Source: Phocaeicola coprophilus DSM 18228 = JCM 13818 (GTDB lineage: Bacteria; Bacteroidota; Bacteroidia; Bacteroidales; Bacteroidaceae). From it: 64,000 nt of DNA. Positions 58,077-64,000 of this stretch are shown here, in pieces. The DNA lies in NCBI RefSeq assembly GCF_000157915.1, contig NZ_EQ973631.1, positions 119,241 through 183,240 of the forward strand. The letters are read 5' to 3'. Position 1 is the first letter of the stretch. Each line of letters opens with the position of its first letter. The notes below the pieces were generated by a model. That model saw nothing but the letters and a program-made list of their open reading frames with translations, ran no database searches and was not told the origin of the DNA. The translations under genes and the position numbers were made by a program.

Positions 58077-58862
58077 TTATAAAAAAGTTTCCGGTTCCCG
58101 GCGTGCACTGAATTTTTCGTGCAGAATGGCCGTGAAGGGTGAATCGAAGATACGTGCGCCGGTGGGACATTCCTTGACGCAGGCACAGCAACGGATGCAG
58201 CGTTCGGCAATGGTCTCAATCTGACTTCCGTCTGCGCTCAGGTAAATGGCGTGGGTAGGGCAGACTTCGATGCAGTTTCCGCAGGCATAGCAGAGGTCAT
58301 TGCATACAGGTGTGGCATTGTTGCCTGCAGGAAGAGGTTTGTAGGGAATATTCCCTTTGATAAAGAATGACGGCAGAGGGAATGTACTTTCCTGCAGTTT
58401 TTTCAGACTCTTACGTCCGAACTGTTCTGCTTTCTGCAAATCGTCGGCATCAGGACGTCCGGCTGCTACCGGCATATTCGGACGGCTGTAACTGTGTTCT
58501 CCGATGAATGCTCCGGCCGACAGTGGGGTAAATCCCAGTTCAACAGCTGTGTCACGCAGTTCAACCAGGGCATCTTCGTAGTCGCGGTTCCCGTAGATGG
58601 TCAACAGAATGACCGGTGCATTATGTCCTTTCAGACGTTTCAATCGTTGTAAGGCAATGGGAGCTACTCGTCCTCCGTAAACCGGAACTGCTATGACAGT
58701 CAGAGCATCATTGATCAGAATGGGGGAAGTTCCCTCATCCAGGGTGAGGTCGGTTTCTATCCGCCGTCCCATACCGATGCCTTCGCCGACGGCACGAGCT
58801 ATCTTCGCAGAAGTATGAGTGGGGGAGAAAAACACAAGGTGGGTTGTCGTATATGGCTCCAT
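58077..58862 (-). CDS. EFR1 family flavodoxin-ferredoxin fusion protein
   Basis: A 261-residue redox protein. The N-terminal flavodoxin-like domain (residues 1-160) shows [20 protein letters not shown] near 10 and [20 protein letters not shown] near 62. A C-terminal di-cluster ferredoxin follows with two CxxCxxCxxxCP sets, [12 protein letters not shown] near 192 and [12 protein letters not shown] near 225. It should carry electrons using FMN and two [4Fe-4S] clusters in the cytoplasm. The ATG at 58862 is chosen over a TTG two codons upstream. The -7 element at 58892-58899 is shared face to face with ruvB. It is probably co-transcribed with mnmA. Confidence 0.9.
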   Translation of the reverse strand: MEPYTTTHLVFFSPTHTSAKIARAVGEGIGMGRRIETDLTLDEGTSPILINDALTVIAVPVYGGRVAPIALQRLKRLKGHNAPVILLTIYGNRDYEDALVELRDTAVELGFTPLSAGAFIGEHSYSRPNMPVAAGRPDADDLQKAEQFGRKSLKKLQESTFPLPSFFIKGNIPYKPLPAGNNATPVCNDLCYACGNCIEVCPTHAIYLSADGSQIETIAERCIRCCACVKECPTGARIFDSPFTAILHEKFSARREPETFL

Positions 58863-58891
58863 AATCAAAAAAGTTAGTTACTACATCTGGA

Positions 58892-58919
58892 CAAAGGTAA
58901 CTTTTTTTTCGTACTTTTG
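58892..58919. promoter_or_regulatory. Overlapping divergent promoters of the EFR1-mnmA operon and ruvB
   Basis: The minus strand has TACCTTTG at 58892-58899 (30 bases before the EFR1 ATG). The plus strand has TACTTTTG at 58912-58919 (19 bases before the ruvB ATG). Both are full TAnnTTTG matches only 12 bases apart, so polymerase could occupy only one at a time. Confidence 0.6.
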
Positions 58920-58938
58920 CGTAATTATCGAAAGAATC

Positions 58939-59964
58939 ATGGAAGAACAATTTGATATACGTGACTATAAACCGACCGGTAAGGAACGGGACTTTGAGAA
59001 TGCGCTTCGTCCGTTGCAGTTTGAGGACTTCAGCGGGCAGGACAAGGTTGTAGACAACTTGCGCATCTTTGTCAAGGCAGCCCGTTTGCGTGCCGAAGCT
59101 TTGGATCACGTGCTGTTGCACGGCCCTCCCGGACTGGGAAAAACAACCTTGAGTAACATCATTGCCAATGAACTGGGAGTAGGATTTAAGGTCACTTCCG
59201 GTCCGGTACTCGACAAGCCGGGAGATTTGGCAGGTGTGCTGACCAGTCTGGAACCGAACGATGTACTGTTTATTGATGAAATTCACCGGTTAAGTCCTGT
59301 GGTGGAAGAGTATCTTTATTCGGCAATGGAAGACTACCGTATCGACATCATGATTGATAAAGGACCTTCAGCCCGAAGCATTCAGCTGGATTTGAATCCG
59401 TTTACACTGGTAGGAGCAACCACCCGAAGCGGGTTGCTGACAGCTCCGCTCCGTGCTCGTTTTGGTATTAATCTCCATCTGGAATATTACGATGATACGA
59501 TACTTTCGCGAATTATTCTGCGTTCGGCTGGTATTTTAGGTGTACCCTGCGATGTAGATGCAGCCGGAGAAATTGCTTCACGCAGCCGTGGAACGCCCCG
59601 TATTGCGAATGCCTTGTTACGGCGGGTACGTGACTTTGCACAGGTGAAGGGAAGCGGCCGGATTGATGTGGAGATTGCCCGTTATGCACTGGAAGCACTG
59701 AATATAGACCGGTATGGCTTGGATCAGATTGATAACAAGCTGCTCTGTACCATTATAGACAAGTTCAAAGGCGGGCCTGTGGGACTGACTACCATTGCTA
59801 CGGCATTGGGGGAAGATCCGGGAACACTGGAAGAAGTATATGAACCTTTCTTGATCAAGGAAGGATTCCTGAAGCGTACACCTCGGGGAAGAGAGGTGAC
59901 GGAACTGGCTTATAAACATTTGGGAAGAAGCCTTTATAGTAGTAATAAAACATTGTTTGATTAA
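58939..59964 (+). CDS. ruvB: Holliday junction branch migration ATPase RuvB
   Basis: The hexameric motor of the RuvABC resolvasome. The 341-residue AAA+ protein starts [20 protein letters not shown]. It has Walker [13 protein letters not shown] at 61-72, Walker [15 protein letters not shown] near 109, sensor 1 [19 protein letters not shown] near 158 and the C-terminal winged-helix [17 protein letters not shown] near 310. The ATG at 58939 agrees with the promoter position; upstream codons lie in the divergent promoter. ruvA and ruvC are not in the window. Confidence 0.97.
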   Translation: MEEQFDIRDYKPTGKERDFENALRPLQFEDFSGQDKVVDNLRIFVKAARLRAEALDHVLLHGPPGLGKTTLSNIIANELGVGFKVTSGPVLDKPGDLAGVLTSLEPNDVLFIDEIHRLSPVVEEYLYSAMEDYRIDIMIDKGPSARSIQLDLNPFTLVGATTRSGLLTAPLRARFGINLHLEYYDDTILSRIILRSAGILGVPCDVDAAGEIASRSRGTPRIANALLRRVRDFAQVKGSGRIDVEIARYALEALNIDRYGLDQIDNKLLCTIIDKFKGGPVGLTTIATALGEDPGTLEEVYEPFLIKEGFLKRTPRGREVTELAYKHLGRSLYSSNKTLFD

Positions 59965-60018
59965 GCCGGGCACATGGCGGTGCCGGGCTTGTGGCGGGCC
60001 GGAAATGCATATCCGGCC
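59963..60018 (+). other. Two tandem hairpins between ruvB and the flippase gene
   Basis: An 11-bp stem with one central G-G mismatch (59963-59973 with 59980-59990) starts inside the ruvB stop codon. It is followed by a 7-bp stem (GGCCGGA at 59997-60003 with TCCGGCC at 60012-60018). There is no T run, so partial termination or mRNA processing fits better than a strict terminator. Confidence 0.5.
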
Positions 60019-60041
60019 TGTTCGAAGTTGGATTTTGAAAT

Positions 60042-61532
60042 ATGGCTGGACTGAAATCTTTGGCTAAGGACACTGCCATCTACGGATTGAGCAGTATTGT
60101 GGGACGTTTCCTGAACTATCTTTTGACTCCGCTTTATACGGAAGTACTGGCGGCATCATCCGGTAAATATGGAATCGTATCGAATGTATATGCTTATACG
60201 GCATTGATTCTGGTTTTCCTGACCTTTGGTATGGAAACCGGTTTTTTCCGTTTTGCCAATAAGACAACGGAAGATCCGAAAAAGGTGTATGCTAACTCTT
60301 TGATCTTTGTTGGCGGACTTTCCCTGATTTTCGTGGTGTTGTGTTTCCTGTTTCTGGATCCAATCTCGTCTCTGTTGGGTTATCCGGATCATCCGGACTA
60401 TATTGCCATGATGGTACTGGTAGTGGCACTTGATTCGTTCCAATGTATTCCGTTTGCTTATCTGCGTTATCAGAAACGTCCCATTAAGTTTGCTGCAATC
60501 AAATTGTTCAATATCGTAGGGCTGATTCTGCTGAATCTGTTCTTCCTTTTGCTTTGTCCCTGGCTGGACGTACATGCCCATTCACTGGTTTCATGGTTTT
60601 ATGATCCTGAATATCTGGTAGGGTATATCTTTGTAGCTAATCTGATAATGACATCCGTGCAGATGTTCTTCTTTATTCCTGAACTGAGAGGACTGGTGTG
60701 GAGACCGGATAAGGCGTTGCTGAAGCGTATGGTTAACTATTCGTTTCCCATCCTGATATTCGGACTGGTCGGTATTCTGAACCAGACTGTAGACAAGATG
60801 ATTTATCCTTTCCTGTTTGAGGACCGCCAGGAAGGACTGGTGCAGCTGGGTATTTATAGTGCAACGAGTAAGGTAGCAATGGTGATGGCAATGTTTACAC
60901 AGGCTTTCCGTTACGCCTATGAACCTTTTGTGTTCGGCAAGAGCCGGAACAGTGATGACCGTGGTACGTATGCGGCAGCGATGAAGTATTTCTTTATTTT
61001 TTCCATGCTTGCATTTCTGGCTGTGATGTTTTATATGGACTTGTTGCGCTATATGGTAGCTTCCGATTACTGGGAAGGACTGAGCGTAGTGGCCATTGTG
61101 ATGGGAGCTGAGATTTTTAAAGGTATCTATTTCAATCTTTCCTTCTGGTATAAGCTGACGGATGAGACACAATGGGGAGCTTACTTTTCTCTGATCGGTT
61201 GTGGAGTGATCCTGGCTTTGAATATCTGGCTGGTCCCGACATACGGATATGTAGCTTCCGCGTGGGCTTCGGTAGCCGGATATGGTTTGATAACACTTTT
61301 GTCTTATTTTATCGGTCAAAAGAAGTATCCGGTGAAATATCCTTTGAAGGATATGGCTGTTTATCTGGTTCTGGCTGCTGCACTGTTTGTTGTCGGACAG
61401 GAAGTAACTGTTTCGAATGTTATAGCCCGTCTGGCCTTCCGTACGGTATTGCTGCTGGTCTTTGTCGCTTATATCGTGAAAAAGGATCTGCCCTTGAAGA
61501 GTATTCCGGTGATCAATCGTTTTATTAAATAA
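60042..61532 (+). CDS. Oligosaccharide/lipopolysaccharide flippase (MOP superfamily)
   Basis: A 496-residue membrane protein with about 12-14 helices, recognised as a Wzx/MurJ-like polysaccharide exporter. The segments are KDTAIYGLSSIVGRFLNYLL near 9-28, the paired TM helices with GMETGFFRFANKTTEDP near 64, and NYSFPILIFGLVGILNQTVD near 231 in the second half. It would flip lipid-linked glycan across the inner membrane. No glycosyltransferase cluster lies nearby, so the glycan is unknown; this solitary position is usual for Bacteroidales core-genome copies. It precedes the DUF389 gene by 15 bases. Confidence 0.88.
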   Translation: MAGLKSLAKDTAIYGLSSIVGRFLNYLLTPLYTEVLAASSGKYGIVSNVYAYTALILVFLTFGMETGFFRFANKTTEDPKKVYANSLIFVGGLSLIFVVLCFLFLDPISSLLGYPDHPDYIAMMVLVVALDSFQCIPFAYLRYQKRPIKFAAIKLFNIVGLILLNLFFLLLCPWLDVHAHSLVSWFYDPEYLVGYIFVANLIMTSVQMFFFIPELRGLVWRPDKALLKRMVNYSFPILIFGLVGILNQTVDKMIYPFLFEDRQEGLVQLGIYSATSKVAMVMAMFTQAFRYAYEPFVFGKSRNSDDRGTYAAAMKYFFIFSMLAFLAVMFYMDLLRYMVASDYWEGLSVVAIVMGAEIFKGIYFNLSFWYKLTDETQWGAYFSLIGCGVILALNIWLVPTYGYVASAWASVAGYGLITLLSYFIGQKKYPVKYPLKDMAVYLVLAAALFVVGQEVTVSNVIARLAFRTVLLLVFVAYIVKKDLPLKSIPVINRFIK

Positions 61533-61547
61533 TCAATCAATAATACT

Positions 61548-62909
61548 ATGGAAGTAGGCAATCACAGAAAGTATCTGATCCGTACTTTCTTTAAGAATTA
61601 TCTGGAGTTAAACCGCACCGAGGCGGAAGAGCGGGAAACCGTAGAATCGATCCGTAACGGAGTGGAATTTAAGGGAGCGAATCTGTGGATTCTGATATTC
61701 GCGATATTCATAGCGTCTCTGGGACTGAACGTCAATTCTACGGCCGTGATTATCGGTGCCATGCTGATTTCTCCGCTGATGGGGCCGATTATGGGGGTGG
61801 GCCTGTCTGTGGGGTTGAATGATTTTGAACTGATGAAGCGTTCACTGAAAAGTTTTCTGGTCGCTACGTTGTTCAGTGTGATGACCGCGACGCTTTATTT
61901 TCTGTTTACTCCGCTCGATGAAGTTCAGTCAGAATTGCTGGCCCGTACTTCGCCGACCATTTACGATGTTTTTATTGCGCTGGTGGGTGGTCTGGCAGGT
62001 ATTGTAGCTTTGTCGACGAAGGAAAAAGGAAATGTGATCCCCGGAGTAGCCATTGCTACCGCCTTGATGCCGCCGCTTTGTACGGCCGGCTTTGGACTGG
62101 CAACGGGTAACTGGCTGTATTTCCTCGGAGCTTTTTATTTATATTTCATCAATTCTGTATTCATCAGTCTGGCTACGTTTATCGGAGTACGTGTGATGAG
62201 ATTCCAGCGGAAGCAGTTTGTGGACAAAGCACGCGAGAAGCTTGTAAAACGGTATATTGTTGCCATTGCCGTACTCACCATGTGTCCGGCTGTGTATCTG
62301 ACGTATGGGATTGTGAAGGAAACCTTTTATCAAAGTGCGGCGAATAGTTTTATTTCCACAGAACTTCAATTTCCGGAAACACAGGTCTTGAGCCGTGAAA
62401 TTTCTTTTGAGAAACGAGAAATAAAGGTCGTTCTGTTAGGTAAGGAAATACCGGAAGATCAGTTGGCTCTGGTACGTTCGAAGATGGATCGTTATAAACT
62501 GCATGATACGAAACTCGTCGTCTTTCAGGGTATGAATCAAAATGGAACGATGGATATCAGCAATATTCGGACGCTGGTGATGGAAGATTTCTATAAGAAT
62601 ACAGAGAGCCGGCTACTGGCACAGCGAGAAGAACTGGATTCTTTGCATAGTGTATTGGCTGCTTTCAGCGGTTCTGGTCAGGTAGATGCCCGGATGGGGC
62701 AGGAAATGAAAGTCTTGTTTCCTGAGGTCAGGACCATTTCTTTATCAAAAAGTCTTCAGTTGAATGTGGACAGTGCCCGTACAGATACGCTGACTTTTGC
62801 CATTGTCGGTTGTGGCAAAAAGCCCTCCCATACAGAAAAAAATAAAATGGAGCAATGGCTGAAGGCCCGTATCGGAACTGAAAAGCTGCAATTGATCTTG
62901 TTGGATTGA
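61548..62909 (+). CDS. DUF389 (TIGR00341-like) membrane protein
   Basis: A 453-residue protein with six predicted helices between 45 and 250 that carry the DUF389 signature (LGLNVNSTAVIIGAMLISPL near 58-77, MGPIMGVGLSVGLND, then PGVAIATALMPPLCTAGFGL near 164-183). A soluble C-terminal region of about 190 residues is predicted to be outside the membrane. DUF389 proteins are widespread and of unknown activity, possibly transport. It may be co-transcribed with the flippase gene upstream. Confidence 0.88.
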   Translation: MEVGNHRKYLIRTFFKNYLELNRTEAEERETVESIRNGVEFKGANLWILIFAIFIASLGLNVNSTAVIIGAMLISPLMGPIMGVGLSVGLNDFELMKRSLKSFLVATLFSVMTATLYFLFTPLDEVQSELLARTSPTIYDVFIALVGGLAGIVALSTKEKGNVIPGVAIATALMPPLCTAGFGLATGNWLYFLGAFYLYFINSVFISLATFIGVRVMRFQRKQFVDKAREKLVKRYIVAIAVLTMCPAVYLTYGIVKETFYQSAANSFISTELQFPETQVLSREISFEKREIKVVLLGKEIPEDQLALVRSKMDRYKLHDTKLVVFQGMNQNGTMDISNIRTLVMEDFYKNTESRLLAQREELDSLHSVLAAFSGSGQVDARMGQEMKVLFPEVRTISLSKSLQLNVDSARTDTLTFAIVGCGKKPSHTEKNKMEQWLKARIGTEKLQLILLD

Positions 62910-62928
62910 ATATTTTATCCATAAACAG

Positions 62929-62964
62929 ATAGCGGCGTATCTCTTCTGGAAGGTACGCCGCTAT
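62929..62964. terminator. Terminator between the DUF389 and DEAD-box genes
   Basis: An 11-bp perfect stem (ATAGCGGCGTA at 62929-62939 with TACGCCGCTAT at 62954-62964) with a 14-base loop and A+T-rich flanks on both sides. The genes converge on it. Confidence 0.75.
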
Positions 62965-62997
62965 TTATTATATAAGGTGTAAATACCGTTTAAACGG

Positions 62998-64000
62998 TTA
63001 CTTTTTCCGTTTCATCGGTTTGGCCCATTGCTCAGCCATGAAGTCCGGTTCTTCTCCTTTCAATGGACGATCATCGTGAACGAAGAACTGTTTCCAGTCG
63101 TCTTTTTTCTTTGGTCCCCGTGGAGATGTGTAGCCACGTTCTTCCCGACTGGGTCTGGTTCCGGCTGTGCCTTTGTCTGCCTTACTTCCTTTTTTGCCTT
63201 TCTTTTCAGCCGGTTTGGCGGTAGCATTCTTCTGCTTCTTTCCGCTCTTGTCACTTTTGCCGTTGTTTTCTCCGGCAACTTCAACGATTACTCTGCGGCC
63301 ATTGGCTGTTGTCTTGTTCAAGGCCTTGATGACCATGGGAGCCTGTGCTTCCGCAATTTCAAAGAAAGAGAAGTTTTGCATCAGATCAATTCGTCCGATT
63401 TCGATACGTTCCTTTTTCAGGTTCCGGTTGATCAGCTCAATAATCTGATTGGCATAGAAACCATCCGTTTTACCCAAATTAAGGAACAGACGTGTATAAC
63501 CTTTCTCGGCTTTACGGCTGATCTTTTCGCGATCACTTCCATGATCCTTCCGTTCCTTTTGGCTTTCTCTTTTTTCGTTACCTTTCGGTTGCTCAATTTC
63601 TGCAGCATTTTTATAATAGTCAAGGAAGCGGTTGAACTCCATGGAAACCACGCGTTTAATCAGGTCTTCCTTGCTGAGCCATTCCAGTTTGCGGTAAATT
63701 CCGGGCAAGAATGTTTCGATTTCTTCTTCGTCTACTTTGACTTTTTCTATATCGTCGATCAACTTGATCAATTGCTGTTCGCAGATTTCCTTACCGGTTG
63801 GCAGGGTACCGAGATCAAATTTCTTTTTGATGATCCGTTCGATCTCGCGCATTTTACCTTTTTCTCTCAGGTTGATGATGGCGATGGATACACCGGTTTT
63901 ACCGGCTCTTCCGGTACGTCCGCTACGGTGAGTATAGCTTTCCGTATCATCCGGCAGTCCGTAGTTGATGACATGAGTCAAGTCATTTACATCAAGACCG
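62998..64000 (-). CDS. DEAD-box RNA helicase, C-terminal part (cut by window edge)
   Basis: About 334 C-terminal residues of a DeaD/CsdA-like ATP-dependent RNA helicase; the frame is open at the window end. It begins within motif V ([18 protein letters not shown]) and contains motif VI ([13 protein letters not shown]). A DbpA/CsdA-type RNA-binding fold follows ([20 protein letters not shown] near the middle, then [20 protein letters not shown]). A Lys/Gly/Ser-rich basic tail ends in [12 protein letters not shown]. Such helicases assist ribosome assembly and cold adaptation. The N-terminal DEAD motif is outside the window. Confidence 0.93.
   Translation of the reverse strand, partial: GLDVNDLTHVINYGLPDDTESYTHRSGRTGRAGKTGVSIAIINLREKGKMREIERIIKKKFDLGTLPTGKEICEQQLIKLIDDIEKVKVDEEEIETFLPGIYRKLEWLSKEDLIKRVVSMEFNRFLDYYKNAAEIEQPKGNEKRESQKERKDHGSDREKISRKAEKGYTRLFLNLGKTDGFYANQIIELINRNLKKERIEIGRIDLMQNFSFFEIAEAQAPMVIKALNKTTANGRRVIVEVAGENNGKSDKSGKKQKNATAKPAEKKGKKGSKADKGTAGTRPSREERGYTSPRGPKKKDDWKQFFVHDDRPLKGEEPDFMAEQWAKPMKRKK

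Overview
The window comes from a chromosome of a Bacteroidales bacterium, most likely Bacteroidaceae (Bacteroides or Phocaeicola type). The evidence is: promoters of the Bacteroidetes form (TTG, about 19-21 bases, TAnnTTTG) in front of many genes; a three-gene quinol:fumarate reductase; SecD and SecF fused in one protein; an epimerase-type threonine dehydrogenase with Kbl; several DUF families typical of Bacteroidetes (DUF3810, DUF2851); and lipoproteins and exported glycosidases typical of the group. Base composition looks mid-40s percent G+C by eye. The species cannot be fixed from this. I see no phage, insertion sequence, integrase, CRISPR array or recognised defence island. This is core chromosome.

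Layout. 1-4,635 (minus): mnmG, apt, uvrC, dtd (dtd cut by the window edge), with a perfect 16-bp parS-type palindrome between mnmG and apt. 4,975-6,691 (minus): ybeY and a fused SpmA/SpmB-like membrane protein. 6,792-13,514 (plus): a DUF3810 metallopeptidase, a GNAT-like protein, parE, coaD and a periplasmic S41 protease. 13,634-17,130 (plus): the fumarate reductase operon behind a textbook Bacteroidetes promoter. 17,245-21,106: dprA with a thioesterase, a Dus enzyme and a DUF2851 protein. 21,189-24,981 (plus): dapB, signal peptidase I, a second signal peptidase homologue that has lost both catalytic residues, and a WbqC-family gene. 25,319-28,648 (minus): an exported GH2 beta-galactosidase.

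28,804-36,649 (plus): two overlapping rhomboid genes, an EEP-family phosphodiesterase, an M3 lipoprotein peptidase and secDF. 36,814-40,160: lysO, then the divergent tdh/kbl threonine-degradation pair. 40,249-40,320: tRNA-Arg(CCU). 40,485-43,352: korAB 2-oxoacid:ferredoxin oxidoreductase. Then upp, pckA, two lipoproteins (one a nitroreductase), an LTA-synthase-like phosphoglycerol transferase, rnhA-argS, an ECF sigma factor, a membrane-anchored AraC regulator, an M16 protease, a LOG-family protein, a single-SIS arabinose-5-phosphate isomerase, mnmA, an EFR1 ferredoxin, ruvB, a polysaccharide flippase, a DUF389 protein and the C-terminal part of a DEAD-box RNA helicase at the right edge.

Functionally the window is central metabolism of a fumarate-respiring anaerobe (PEP carboxykinase, fumarate reductase, 2-oxoacid ferredoxin oxidoreductase), tRNA modification and translation (mnmG, mnmA, dus, argS, dtd), envelope protein export and quality control (SecDF, signal peptidases, rhomboids, S41/M3/M16 peptidases) and DNA repair (uvrC, ruvB, dprA, parE). 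The most unusual observations are the parS site inside the mnmG-apt operon, the catalytically dead signal peptidase paralogue, and three repeat-bearing intergenic regions (4.8 kb, 25.1 kb, 51.9-52.1 kb), two of which share an exact 18-bp sequence in opposite orientation.
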